Assembly (NCBI RefSeq): GCF_023657595.1
Contig: NZ_CP098323.1
Coordinates: 4,736,001 to 4,800,000 of the forward strand
Source: Cytobacillus firmus
Lineage (GTDB): Bacteria > Bacillota > Bacilli > Bacillales > Cytobacillaceae
Direction: 5' to 3'
Length of the DNA stretch: 64,000 nucleotides
Part shown: positions 17,295-32,067 of the stretch, piece by piece
Position numbering within the stretch: position 1 is the stretch's first letter
How the letters are laid out: every line of letters starts with the position of its first letter
Notes under the pieces: generated by a model
What the model saw: only the letters and a program-made list of their open reading frames with translations
Told to the model about the DNA's origin: nothing
Databases searched by the model: none
Position numbers and translations under genes: made by a program

Positions 17295-18461
17295 TTAGCG
17301 TCTTCTGCGGTTTCTAAGGAACGCCGGTGTATCAAGTGACTCTTCCTGCGGGTCAGCCTGCACACGATAGTTATCCTGCACCGGTTCCCGATATTCCCGG
17401 GGCTCTCTGACCGGCCGGCGATTGCTTGGTTCTTCTGCATAATGATATGTATGTTCATATTCTTTTTCTACAGATGGTCTTGTACTCGGTTTCGCCCTTA
17501 ACTCCTCTTGTTCATTGAAGCCGGTAGCGATAACCGTAACAAGAATTTCTTCCTTTAAGGAATCATTAATGACTGAACCAAAAATCATATTCACTTCTTC
17601 ATCTGAAGCAGAAGCAACAATATCTGCAGCCTCCTGCACTTCATATAAGCTGATATTTGCTCCGCCTGTAATGTTCATGATAACGCCGCGGGCTCCGTTA
17701 ATGGACGTTTCAAGCAGCGGGCTTGAAATGGCTTTACGGGCTGCTTCTGCCGCACGGTCCTCCCCAGTGGCAATTCCAATCCCCATCAGTGCTGTTCCTT
17801 TATGGGACATTACTGTTTTGACATCGGCAAAATCAAGATTGATTAAACCCGGAACGGCAATCAGGTCTGAAATGCCTTGAACGCCCTGGCGAAGAACATT
17901 ATCCGCTTCCATAAACGCTTCAAGCATAGGTGTTTTCTTATCAATAATCTCCAATAAGCGATCATTTGGAATAATAATTAGCGTATCCACAGCTTTTTTC
18001 ATGGCTTCGATGCCTGCATCAGCATTGGCTGCACGCTTGCGTCCTTCAAATTTGAAAGGGCGGGTTACGACACCAATGGTCAGTGCACCCACTTCACGTG
18101 CAATGCGTGCAATAGCAGGAGCAGCACCTGTTCCGGTTCCGCCGCCCATTCCGGCAGTAACGAATACCATGTCAGCACCCTTCAGTACTTCACGAAGCTG
18201 GCTTTCACTTTCCTCAGCTGCTTTTCTGCCCACTTCAGGATTAGCCCCAGCACCCAGGCCCCTTGTTAAGGCTGCACCGATTTGCATGGTTACTTCTGCC
18301 TTTGATTGATTTAGAGCTTGTCCATCTGTATTGACAGCGATAAACTCTACTCCCTCAACTCCATGTTCGATCATCCGATTTACAGCGTTATTCCCCCCGC
18401 CGCCGACTCCGATGACTTTGATCGTAGCGTATTGGTCTATATTTGTATCAAACTCCAGCAT
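17295..18461 (-). CDS. ftsZ: Cell division protein FtsZ
   Basis: The 388-residue protein is a complete FtsZ, the tubulin-like GTPase that forms the division ring. The GTP signature GGGTGTG is at about 106-112, the T7 catalytic loop [11 protein letters not shown] follows the activation domain, and the C-terminal tail ends [14 protein letters not shown], the conserved peptide that binds FtsA, SepF and ZapA. A disordered linker rich in Arg, Glu and Pro spans about 318-372. AAAGGAGGAGCCGCA precedes the ATG. It stands alone downstream of atpC, not next to ftsA as in the usual division cluster. Whether a second copy exists elsewhere cannot be seen here. Confidence 0.95.
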   Translation of the reverse strand: MLEFDTNIDQYATIKVIGVGGGGNNAVNRMIEHGVEGVEFIAVNTDGQALNQSKAEVTMQIGAALTRGLGAGANPEVGRKAAEESESQLREVLKGADMVFVTAGMGGGTGTGAAPAIARIAREVGALTIGVVTRPFKFEGRKRAANADAGIEAMKKAVDTLIIIPNDRLLEIIDKKTPMLEAFMEADNVLRQGVQGISDLIAVPGLINLDFADVKTVMSHKGTALMGIGIATGEDRAAEAARKAISSPLLETSINGARGVIMNITGGANISLYEVQEAADIVASASDEEVNMIFGSVINDSLKEEILVTVIATGFNEQEELRAKPSTRPSVEKEYEHTYHYAEEPSNRRPVREPREYREPVQDNYRVQADPQEESLDTPAFLRNRRRR

Positions 18462-18504
18462 TGCGGCTCCTCCTTTTATTCAAATAGACTTGCATGATAG
18501 CTTT

Positions 18505-18540
18505 AAAAAAGAGAGTAACCTTAAAGGTTTACTCTCTTCT
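18505..18540 (-). terminator. Hairpin with T-run in the ftsZ leader
   Basis: AAGAGAGTAACC (18509-18520) pairs with GGTTTACTCTCTT (18526-18538), and on the minus strand the stem is followed by TTTTTTAAAG. It lies about 48 bp upstream of the ftsZ start and after the first atp terminator. It could be a second terminator of the atp operon or an attenuator in an ftsZ leader. Confidence 0.7.
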
Positions 18541-18629
18541 ATTGTAAAGGCCTATATAAAAGAATTCGAGTGATTTATCTCTTTTTTGGGGAAATTTTCT
18601 TAAAATTTGGGTGGTAAATATTTCTGAAA

Positions 18630-18663
18630 CAAAAACACCCCCCAGCTAGGCCAGGAGGTGTTG
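18630..18663 (-). terminator. Terminator of the atp operon
   Basis: AACACC at 18634 pairs with GGTGTT ending at 18662, with a partly paired inner stem; the minus strand continues TTTTTGTTTC. It lies just after atpC. Confidence 0.75.
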
Positions 18664-18673
18664 TGAATTGTTA

Positions 18674-19084
<411 letters not shown>

Positions 19085-19103
19085 TTACCCTCCTGGTCCA
19101 GAA

Positions 19104-20546
<1,443 letters not shown>

Positions 20547-20595
20547 TCACGTAATGGGAGAGTACAGGCAGCACCCGTTCTCCGCATTTCGTTTG

Positions 20596-20780
20596 TGTCT
20601 AGCTCCAGCGCCTAGCCCCTCGAGGTCATAAGCCAATCCCTTCCGGAAGGAAAGAACACCTTCCAAAAGGGCTCGTCTTATGCTTGTCGGACTTGCACAG
20701 GATGTGCTGACGTCAACGTTCGCCACAGGACGTGGCGGTATTTAGTTGACGATCATCTGAATAGGCGCTTCCGCTTTTCG
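20596..20780 (-). repeat. Family B hairpin repeat inside the atp operon, copy B4
   Basis: It begins TGTCTAGCTCCAGCGCC and ends GGCGCTTCCGCTTTTCG, so the two ends carry the inverted GGCGC/GCGCC pair. The interior includes CCCTCGAGGTCATAAGCC and GGCTCGTCTTATGCTTGTC (complementary over AGCCAA/CATAAGCC-type segments) and a smaller hairpin GCCACAGGACGTGGC. It lies 3 bp from the atpG stop. Transcripts of atpD and atpC must cross it. Confidence 0.8.
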
Positions 20781-20783
20781 TTT

Positions 20784-21647
<864 letters not shown>

Positions 21648-21724
21648 TCACCACCCTTATACAAGTTTGTCAGAACCGAATGCGAGCGGAAGGGGGAGAT
21701 TCACTCCCCGCCCCTACTGCTCTA

Positions 21725-23248
<1,524 letters not shown>

Positions 23249-23257
23249 CTACGAATC

Positions 23258-24357
<1,100 letters not shown>

Positions 24358-24403
24358 TCATATGCATGATTCCGAATTAGTTTACGGTAAAAAAACATAA
24401 AGG

Positions 24404-24437
24404 AATGGCGAAGGTTCATGGAATGATCTTCGCCATT
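24404..24437. other. Hairpin between atpE and atpF
   Basis: AATGGCGAAG at 24404-24413 pairs perfectly with CTTCGCCATT at 24428-24437. It lies 25 bp after the atpE stop. It may shield the 3' end of an atpE-containing mRNA segment, which would suit the high c-ring copy number; that is inference. On the plus strand it is followed by TTTG. Confidence 0.65.
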
Positions 24438-24461
24438 TTTGAACGATTGGTACAGTATTAA

Positions 24462-24713
<252 letters not shown>

Positions 24714-24749
24714 TTAAAATGTTTTGTCCATAAAATGAACAGGTATATA

Positions 24750-25469
<720 letters not shown>

Positions 25470-25484
25470 TCACCTCTCTTCCCG

Positions 25485-25859
25485 CTATTTACGTAAATGA
25501 AAAGATTGAAGAAAATAATCTATCATAATGACAATATAGGATGTCATTAATCCAAATACCACACTGATCAGATGCATCTTTTCAGGATATTCCAGAGCGA
25601 TCATGACAGCAAATACTGCTGTAGCCATCCTGGATACCGTTCCAAGTGAACGCACCTTCTCGCCTCTCTCGACCGCCTCTCCAAATTGCAGCGCCTTCCG
25701 TGAAATAAGCCACAAATTGAACAGACTTAAGCTTGTACCAAAGATCAAGCCAAGAAAAATAGATTGATAAGGTGTAAAACCCCAGCCGAGAACATATACA
25801 GACAACAAAAGGAATATGTAATTTCGCTGTCTCTGAAAAGTTGCTTTGATTTCCGGCAT
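25485..25859 (-). CDS. atpI: ATP synthase subunit I (assembly factor)
   Basis: The 124-residue membrane protein has four hydrophobic segments and belongs to the AtpI family that assists c-ring assembly or magnesium handling. The ATG at 25859 is chosen because GGAG lies 10 bp upstream; the ATG at 25868 is immediately next to this site. Confidence 0.85.
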   Translation of the reverse strand: MPEIKATFQRQRNYIFLLLSVYVLGWGFTPYQSIFLGLIFGTSLSLFNLWLISRKALQFGEAVERGEKVRSLGTVSRMATAVFAVMIALEYPEKMHLISVVFGLMTSYIVIMIDYFLQSFHLRK

Positions 25860-25864
25860 GATGT

Positions 25865-26086
25865 TCATTCTCCTGTGAAAAAATGTTGGATTAGGCGAAG
25901 CATGGCGTAAATCCCGGCGCCCAGCCCAATGAACAAGCCGATTAAAAGGAATAAAGGCTCAGTTCCTGCCTTGGTGTCGAGCCATCTTCCAGCAAAAATG
26001 CCAATGAGCGTGGAACCTACTAACTGGGAAAGAATGGCGGACATTAAGGCCATCGCCTTAAATGGGTTGCGGTCTTTTTGACGCAT
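25865..26086 (-). CDS. atpZ: AtpZ-like F0F1 accessory membrane protein
   Basis: The 73-residue protein has two membrane segments with GSTLIGIFAGRWLDTKAGTEP between them, the pattern of the AtpZ family that co-occurs with AtpI and is linked to magnesium uptake and ATP synthase assembly. The start at 26086 (MRQKDRNPFKAMALMSAILS) has GGGAGG about 10 bp upstream; the longer frame to 26203 has no support. It is the first gene of the operon. Confidence 0.8.
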   Translation of the reverse strand: MRQKDRNPFKAMALMSAILSQLVGSTLIGIFAGRWLDTKAGTEPLFLLIGLFIGLGAGIYAMLRLIQHFFTGE

Positions 26087-26218
26087 AAAAACGCATCCTC
26101 CCTTAAAGAGAATGGTAAGAGGGTTTGAGGCCGTAAATAAACATATAAACATCATGCAGAAGTGGGAAATATGTCTGCAAAAACATTTTGAAAACCCTAT
26201 CATCTTTTACCCTTTGTA

Positions 26219-26247
26219 AGCATACAATAGGGCTTTGTCAATGTCAA
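26219..26247 (-). promoter_or_regulatory. Probable sigma-A promoter of the atp operon
   Basis: TTGACA and TATGCT are 17 bp apart on the minus strand. A second TTGACA overlaps the spacer. The leader to atpZ would be about 125 nt. Confidence 0.75.
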
Positions 26248-26333
26248 TGCGTTTGGAGTGAAAAAGTTCACAAACAAAAAGGTAAAAATATGGTATGTTC
26301 ACATATTTATCACATTTAATTTTCGGATTTCTA

Positions 26334-26364
26334 TTGAAAAAGGAGCGAGACTCTGCATCGCCCC
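26334..26364 (-). terminator. Terminator of the subtilase gene
   Basis: GGAGCGA (26342-26348) pairs with TCGCCCC (26358-26364) with one mismatch; the minus strand continues TTTTTC. Confidence 0.65.
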
Positions 26365-26380
26365 TGAAAACGCTTTATTT

Positions 26381-28648
26381 CTACTTACTTGTACTCTCTT
26401 CTGATTCTGCTGAAGGCTCCGGGTCCCCCAGCTGGCCATCCGGTCTCACAAATAGATAAGTTTCGATCCAGTCTTCCCTTCCGGCCTTTTTGGCAAACAC
26501 TTTTGCCAGGTACAGCCCAGGACCGGGCAGCTTTTCAGCAGGGATTTCCTGCAGCAGCTGCCCCTTGCCGGTATTTCTTTTCCAATCCAGAAATCCCATG
26601 AACCGGAGACTTTCCGAATCAAACATCGCAATTCCGAATTCTTCCGCCCCGCCAGGCAGATACACCTCATAGCGATACGTGCCGGGCTTATCTCCTTTGC
26701 CGATTCCGAATCCCATCACCCTTGGGTAATCAGGCTCTTCAAGCACATAGAGGTATGGAATATGAATACTCTCTGCACCTGCTTTCAATAGAAGGTACCC
26801 GTCATGGATCTTTTTCTGTAAAAGGGTCGGATCAGCTGACATTTTTATTTCGACCTTTTTCTTTTCACCCGGGTTCAATTGAAAAGTCATAGGCATTTCC
26901 CAATTGATGCCCTGCTCCTTATAGGGTACGGAAAAGGAATAAGACTGCGTTTTTTCACTTATATTTTCAACCGTTATGAAACTGCTGTGGTCATGCAGCC
27001 TGTCTGCGATCTGAAATTTCCCGAATTGCATGGATGCCGGGAAGACAAGCGTTTCTGCTGTCAGCGCCTGATCAAGCTGTATCCTGCCGGCCCCCTGCTC
27101 ATAAGTTCTATATGTTTGTCCATCCGCGTTCTTAATAAGTTTAGCAGTATTCATAAGTGCCGCCTTGATTTGTTCCGGCCCCCAGTCGGGGTGAGCCTGT
27201 TTGAGGATCGCACAAGCACCTGCTACATGCGGTGCGGCCATGCTTGTTCCCTGAAGCGGCAGGTAGCCGCCGGGAATGGTGCTATTTATGGCGACTCCCG
27301 GTGCCACGACATCCGGTTTAATTTCCCAAGTGGATGTAACAGGTCCGCGTGAGCTAAAGTCAGCCAGTATGTCCCTTTCTTCTATTATATATGTCCGGGC
27401 AAGGAGCCTTCCTTCCTTCATGAGCTTCTTGAGCTCCTCTCCTTCTTCCTTTGAAAGCGCCGCTGCCGGAATGGGAACCTCGCTGTCCAAATTTCCGAAG
27501 AACCTGCCTTTTGTATTGTTATAGATAATGATACCCTCTGCTCCTGCTTCCATGGCTTGGACAGCTTTATCTGTAAACGTCAATTCCCCTCTTTCTATTA
27601 GTACTATTTTTCCTTCCGCATTCTTCAATTGATCCGGATGTCCCAGTCCTCCATCAATCATTTCATAGGAGCGGTCAAATTCCCATTCCTTTGAACCCTG
27701 CAGCAGATCAAGGCGGATTTCACGTCCGTTTATGCTTAAAAATGGCACCTTTATTGTTGGTGTAGAGGCTCCGACAGAAATAGCCTTCGACGCTGTTCCC
27801 GGAGAACCGACCGTCCAAATATTCGGTCCCGAATTGCCTGATGAAGTGACAGCCGTTATTCCCTTTTCAACTGCTTTATTCAGGGCCATGCTTATCGGAA
27901 GGTCAGGCCCGTTTACGTTATTTCCCAATGAAAGGTTTAACACATCCACTTTATCCTTTATGGCCTGTTCGATGGCCGCAATCACCTGTTCTGTTGTTCC
28001 GCTTCCGCCTGGTCCAAGAGCCCTGTAGGCGATGATGGTTGCTTCAGGTGCGACCCCTTGGATCCTGCCATTTGCCGCAATGATGCCCGCGACATGAGTG
28101 CCGTGCAGTGTGCCTTGTCCCCCGGAAGCCTTTGTTTCCATCGGATCTCTATCATTATCCACCAAATCGCGACCGCCGCCATAGCTTCGCCGCAGGTCAG
28201 GATGATTATAATCAATGCCGGTGTCGATCACGCCTACTTTCACACCCTTGCCTGTAAGGCGCTGATTATTTTCATCATAATAGCCTCTGGCATTCAGGCC
28301 GCCAATCAGCTTAATATTGTCATTGGAATGAACATGATAGGTATTAACCGGTGAAACAGCAGAGACTGACTCTATTCTTTTCAGGCTTAGCAGTGCTGAT
28401 GGCTTTCCTTTTACTGAAAAGCCGTTTAATGCCTGATTGAATGTATGCCTGATTTGCAGATCAGGATTTTGTTCTATCATTTGTTTTATTTCCTGTTCAT
28501 TTTTTGGATCCTTCAGTACTACAATGGCCACTTTTTCTATATCAGGTGACTCTTCCGGTATAGGCGGGTGTGAAAGTGTCCGTGCTGAAACGGGAGTTTG
28601 ACTCCAAAACAAGGATAAGACTGTTATGGACAGTAAGAATATTTTCAT
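26381..28648 (-). CDS. Secreted subtilisin-like serine protease with PA domain, Vpr-like
   Basis: The 755-residue protein has a signal peptide (1-22, ending TPVSA), an inhibitor I9-type propeptide (about 38-105), and a subtilase domain with Asp142 (VIDTGID), His182 (HGTHVAG) and Ser469 (GTSMAAPH). A PA domain is inserted at about 335-430. The C-terminal 220 residues look like beta-sandwich repeats. The layout matches B. subtilis Vpr (about 806 residues), an extracellular minor protease. The ATG at 28648 is preferred to an upstream GTG because GGTGG lies at proper distance. It is monocistronic with its own terminator. Confidence 0.92.
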   Translation of the reverse strand: MKIFLLSITVLSLFWSQTPVSARTLSHPPIPEESPDIEKVAIVVLKDPKNEQEIKQMIEQNPDLQIRHTFNQALNGFSVKGKPSALLSLKRIESVSAVSPVNTYHVHSNDNIKLIGGLNARGYYDENNQRLTGKGVKVGVIDTGIDYNHPDLRRSYGGGRDLVDNDRDPMETKASGGQGTLHGTHVAGIIAANGRIQGVAPEATIIAYRALGPGGSGTTEQVIAAIEQAIKDKVDVLNLSLGNNVNGPDLPISMALNKAVEKGITAVTSSGNSGPNIWTVGSPGTASKAISVGASTPTIKVPFLSINGREIRLDLLQGSKEWEFDRSYEMIDGGLGHPDQLKNAEGKIVLIERGELTFTDKAVQAMEAGAEGIIIYNNTKGRFFGNLDSEVPIPAAALSKEEGEELKKLMKEGRLLARTYIIEERDILADFSSRGPVTSTWEIKPDVVAPGVAINSTIPGGYLPLQGTSMAAPHVAGACAILKQAHPDWGPEQIKAALMNTAKLIKNADGQTYRTYEQGAGRIQLDQALTAETLVFPASMQFGKFQIADRLHDHSSFITVENISEKTQSYSFSVPYKEQGINWEMPMTFQLNPGEKKKVEIKMSADPTLLQKKIHDGYLLLKAGAESIHIPYLYVLEEPDYPRVMGFGIGKGDKPGTYRYEVYLPGGAEEFGIAMFDSESLRFMGFLDWKRNTGKGQLLQEIPAEKLPGPGLYLAKVFAKKAGREDWIETYLFVRPDGQLGDPEPSAESEESTSK

Positions 28649-28725
28649 TAGAAAACCCACCCTCTTTTTGTTTTAGGGTGGGCTGAATAGATGCCTTGTA
28701 TGCGTAAATCTATATAATATTACGG

Positions 28726-30015
28726 CTAGTTCAAGGATTCATAAACAATATTGGCTACTTCTTTGGAAAGAGCGCCTGTGCTCCGGTATGATCCGCTTGG
28801 TAAAGGGCCATTGTTTTGTTTATTTGTCAGCAGGATAATCTGAAGGTTTTCCTCTGGATCGATAATAACCTGTGTTCCAGTAAAACCAGTATGGCCAAAA
28901 GCTTTGTCAGAATAGTGATCTCCCATATACCAGCTTTTATCCAGCTCCCAGCCATATCCCTGGCCAAAGCGCTGAGGAGAGGTAAAGGTATCAATCACTT
29001 CTTGATCATACATTTTTGTTTTCCCATATGTTCCGCCATTTAACATGGTCTGGCCCAATACAGCAAGGTCCCTTGCTGTCGAAAATAAACCGGCATGGCC
29101 TGCAACCCCTTTATTTCCATAAAAGCTATTCCCGTCATTAACTTCTCCGACTAAGGTGTAATTTCTCCAGTATTTGAACATGTCCGGGCTTTCTTCAACA
29201 TAGTACCCGAAATTAGGGTCATCAATCATTTTATACTCATAAGGATTTCCCCATGAGGTAGCTGCAATCTTTTTCTTGAAATGGTCCGGTGGAGTAAACA
29301 TCGTATCATGCATTTTTAAGGGCTTATAAATATTTTCTTCTAAGTACTTATCCAATTTCTGTCCACTGATCTCTTCAATCAAAAAACCCAGCATCATAAA
29401 GCTAAAATCGCTATATCTTCTGTCTGTGCCAGTCGGGTATTCAAGGGGCAACTTGTTTATATAATTCAGTACCTCTTCCGAATTATCAGCGTAAAGGTAT
29501 GTCGGCTTCCAGGGAGTTAAACCAGAGGTGTGTGTCAGCAGGTCAGCTACTGTAATATCCTGTTTCCCATGCTGGGCAAACTCAGGAATAAAATCAGATA
29601 CCCTGTCATTTACTGAGAGTTTCCCATCATTGACAAGTTTCATAATGCCCTGGGTTGCTCCCATTACCTTCGTAACGGAAGCAAGGTCGAACATTGTTTT
29701 CTTTTTCATTTTTCTGGGGTTCTCGAGTAATTCCCCCATATCATACTTTTGTGCATATCCGTACGCTTCCTCTTTGACAATCTTTCCATCCTTGGCTACA
29801 AGAACTACTGCACCAGGTGTAACACCATCCGCAATAGCCTCCGTAACGGCTTTATCAATACCCTTCAATTTCTCCGGATCAAAGCCCGCCTTTTGCGGAT
29901 GGGCTTGACTTAATTTTTGTCCGGACCGTTCCTTGGCATTCACGAAATTTCCAGAAAAAGCTGCAGAACTTAAAACTAATGTGAATACGATTAACAATAA
30001 CCTTAACCTTTTCAA
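28726..30015 (-). CDS. Secreted serine hydrolase of the beta-lactamase/penicillin-binding family
   Basis: About 429 residues are read from a TTG at 30015 that follows AAAGGAGATGAAGA and opens a signal peptide KRLRLLLIVFTLVLSSAAFS. The catalytic Ser113 and Lys116 are in SVTK, a Tyr is in RRYSDFSF, and HTG is near the C-terminus (FGHTGFTG), the three motifs of class C beta-lactamase-like folds. Such proteins include D-Ala carboxypeptidases, esterases and B. subtilis YbbE (amlB); which one applies is not decided. It has its own promoter. Confidence 0.85.
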   Translation of the reverse strand: MKRLRLLLIVFTLVLSSAAFSGNFVNAKERSGQKLSQAHPQKAGFDPEKLKGIDKAVTEAIADGVTPGAVVLVAKDGKIVKEEAYGYAQKYDMGELLENPRKMKKKTMFDLASVTKVMGATQGIMKLVNDGKLSVNDRVSDFIPEFAQHGKQDITVADLLTHTSGLTPWKPTYLYADNSEEVLNYINKLPLEYPTGTDRRYSDFSFMMLGFLIEEISGQKLDKYLEENIYKPLKMHDTMFTPPDHFKKKIAATSWGNPYEYKMIDDPNFGYYVEESPDMFKYWRNYTLVGEVNDGNSFYGNKGVAGHAGLFSTARDLAVLGQTMLNGGTYGKTKMYDQEVIDTFTSPQRFGQGYGWELDKSWYMGDHYSDKAFGHTGFTGTQVIIDPEENLQIILLTNKQNNGPLPSGSYRSTGALSKEVANIVYESLN

Positions 30016-30067
30016 ATCTTCATCTCCTTTTAAAAAACTGACCAATATACAATATTCTGTATAATTA

Positions 30068-30096
30068 ATTCTATCTATCTTCCAATTGATTATCAA
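30068..30096 (-). promoter_or_regulatory. Probable sigma-A promoter of the serine hydrolase gene
   Basis: TTGATA and TAGAAT are 17 bp apart on the minus strand, about 50 bp before the ribosome binding site. Confidence 0.7.
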
Positions 30097-30137
30097 TATA
30101 GTTTTTAGTATTTTCAGAAAATAGTACTTTAAGATTA

Positions 30138-30168
30138 TAAAAAAAGCCATCAAATGAATGATGGCTTT
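30138..30168 (-). terminator. Terminator after the small membrane protein gene
   Basis: AAGCCATCA (30144-30152) pairs with TGATGGCTT (30159-30167); the minus strand continues TTTTTTATAAT. Confidence 0.85.
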
Positions 30169-30181
30169 CTCCCTTTATGTA

Positions 30182-30421
30182 TTAAAACAGCTGATTCGGT
30201 TCCAGTTTTCCTTTTTGAATTAAATGGTCCCGCTTTTTATCTCTCCACATATCCGCTATAGTCGCGGCTATCAGTAATACTGTAAGCAGAATTCCTTTTC
30301 CTTCTGCCAGCTTAAATACCAGGGCGATAAAACCTTCAGACATGAAGGTTCCCATTAATGAACCCACAAGCATGATGATCCAGACAATCAATGCTCCTTC
30401 TAAAACGGCTAATGCTCTCAT
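30182..30421 (-). CDS. Small membrane protein of unknown function
   Basis: The 79-residue protein has two predicted membrane segments (about 9-30 and 42-60) and a positively charged tail. The ATG has GGGAGG 8 bp upstream. No family was recognised. It lies 88 bp downstream of the MerR-type gene and ends at a strong terminator, so the two may be co-transcribed. Confidence 0.65.
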   Translation of the reverse strand: MRALAVLEGALIVWIIMLVGSLMGTFMSEGFIALVFKLAEGKGILLTVLLIAATIADMWRDKKRDHLIQKGKLEPNQLF

Positions 30422-30509
30422 TTATTCGACCTCCCGGGTATATAAAATCATTATGCCAATACCCCGCAGACAGCAGTCTAAACGTTAATCTTGCAATTTG
30501 GGCATTCCT

Positions 30510-31106
30510 TCACTTTCCAAATATCTTCTGCCAGATGCTTTTGCTTTTTTCAGCCTCTAATGCGCCGGCTACTTCTTCTACAGACTTTTGTGTCGCCATC
30601 AGTTTTTCATAGAGGGAAGTAACTTTTTCGCTCTCTTTTTCATAGCCTTGTGCATGGGCATTTCTTAAATCTTCAATTGTGAGTTTTAACTCGTGCACCT
30701 CATGTATCAGCTGTTTGTTTTGTTCCCTGATTTTATTCTGGGTAAGACGGGATTGCTCGTTTTGCTGCACAAGGAAGCTGACAAGCTTTTTCATATCTGT
30801 CAGTTCGGAATTCACATTCATCAGCGAGGTGGAGCTGCTTTCTTCCTCATCCTCCACAGTAATGATAACCGGAATTCCTGCATCCTCAAGCTTTGCTGTA
30901 ACTTCCTCTTTTTTAAGCCCATCTGAATATAATTTCCGGATAAATTTAAGCTTTTCGATTTCGGAAGCCTGGATTTTATAGCGATTATGTTCCTTCCGAT
31001 AATTTATGTATTCTGCATGCTCCTGCAAATAACGCTTTAAGCTATTCTCAGGTATGTCCGGAAGTGCCTCTTTAAGCTCCTTCATTGTCAAATACTGATT
31101 TGCCAA
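30510..31106 (-). CDS. MerR-type helix-turn-helix protein with coiled coil, RacA/DUF3967-like
   Basis: The 198-residue protein starts at a TTG (31106). The first ~75 residues form a MerR-like winged helix (LTMKELKEALPDIPENSLKR, then a recognition region NRYKIQASEIEKL). Residues about 95-180 are a charged coiled coil, and the tail SIWQKIFGK is a possible membrane-contacting amphipathic end. This plan is like RacA, which tethers the chromosome origin during sporulation, and like DUF3967 proteins. Direct homology to RacA is not certain; a DNA-binding regulator is the alternative. Confidence 0.7.
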   Translation of the reverse strand: MANQYLTMKELKEALPDIPENSLKRYLQEHAEYINYRKEHNRYKIQASEIEKLKFIRKLYSDGLKKEEVTAKLEDAGIPVIITVEDEEESSSTSLMNVNSELTDMKKLVSFLVQQNEQSRLTQNKIREQNKQLIHEVHELKLTIEDLRNAHAQGYEKESEKVTSLYEKLMATQKSVEEVAGALEAEKSKSIWQKIFGK

Positions 31107-31549
31107 CGTCCTTCAGCACCTTTCTTGGTATCTTGCCGATCACCCAGCTCCTGCCGGGCATTACCCATGACTAACCACCTAACCGCCAACAAAACCACCA
31201 TGGTCATTTTCTGCGATTAACGATGTCATTACTGCCGCCATTTCTTTAACCATGAGTACGTCATTTGATCACTCTAAACTCTTTGGAAACGTGGATATAT
31301 CAACATTTTGGAAACAACCATCCAACCATCAACCTGTTAACCGCTTACTATTTCTGTTCGTACCTGTTTTCTGTTTCTTCTATACTCTATCATAACTTTT
31401 CCAGCTTTACGGGGAAAGAGACTTTTAACATAAAAATAAAATAGATTTCTCTGTTCAATTTCAACCATCCAACCACCAACATATCAACCATGTTGTTTTT
31501 CAGGTAATGAGGCCCGCTTCTCCCCTCCCCTTTTTGAAAATAGAACAGA
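31107..31549. other. Gene-free region with short CAACCATC-type repeats
   Basis: No gene is seen. The stretch contains scattered CAACCATC/CCAACCAC words, and ACCAACATATCAACCAT at 31475-31491 is identical to 16960-16976 just before the family C element. It should also carry the promoter of the MerR-type gene. Confidence 0.5.
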
Positions 31550-31583
31550 AAAATGCACCTCGACTTAAGAGAGGTGCATTTCT
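31549..31583 (-). terminator. Terminator after the mnaA remnant
   Basis: AAATGCACCTC at 31551-31561 pairs with GAGGTGCATTT at 31572-31582; the minus strand continues TTCTG. It is probably the end of the upp-mnaA transcript. Confidence 0.75.
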
Positions 31584-31584
31584 A

Positions 31585-31983
31585 TTAGTTTTGCGGTTTA
31601 TATTCTTCCGGCCGATCATTCGTCTGTTTAAAATGGTAGCGGATAGCATCGCAAATTCTCCTGGAAGCATTTCCGTCTCCATATGGGTTTACAGCTTTAG
31701 CCATTTTTTCATAAGCTGCCCCATCAGTCAGAAGTTCCATTGCCAGTTCGTAAATTGGCTGTTCCTCAATGCCGGCAAGCTTAAGGGTACCTGCTTCAAT
31801 TCCTTCAGGCCTTTCCGTTGTATCACGCTATACCTGATCAAGCATTTCGCGATGCTGTGCCGTCACAGTCAAAATCGATTCAAAATGCTCAGGATGTTTT
31901 TGAAGTTCAAGAACAAGAGGGGCCATTTTAATGGCTTCCGGCCTTGTCCCGAAAATTGTCATTACTCTTATTGAGGAAAACAT
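31585..31983 (-). pseudogene. mnaA: UDP-N-acetylglucosamine 2-epimerase remnant with a large internal deletion
   Basis: The first 51 codons give the N-terminus of WecB/MnaA ([20 protein letters not shown] ... QHREMLDQV), preceded by a good GGGGAAGGTG ribosome binding site. Codon 52 is TAG (31830-31828), and the same frame then gives the family's C-terminus (RDTTERPEGIEAGTLKLAG ... NPYGDGNASRRI) to a TAA. About 240 central residues of a normal ~375-residue enzyme are missing, including the catalytic and UDP-binding core. The enzyme makes UDP-ManNAc for wall polymers. The place next to upp is seen in other Bacillus genomes. A working copy elsewhere is likely but not visible. Confidence 0.9.
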
Positions 31984-32067
31984 TTAAAGCACCTTCCCCT
32001 TACATAAAAGATAAATACCTCTTATCTTTCTATGATTAAAAAAGGGATAAGGTGCTTCAAAAAGGAA

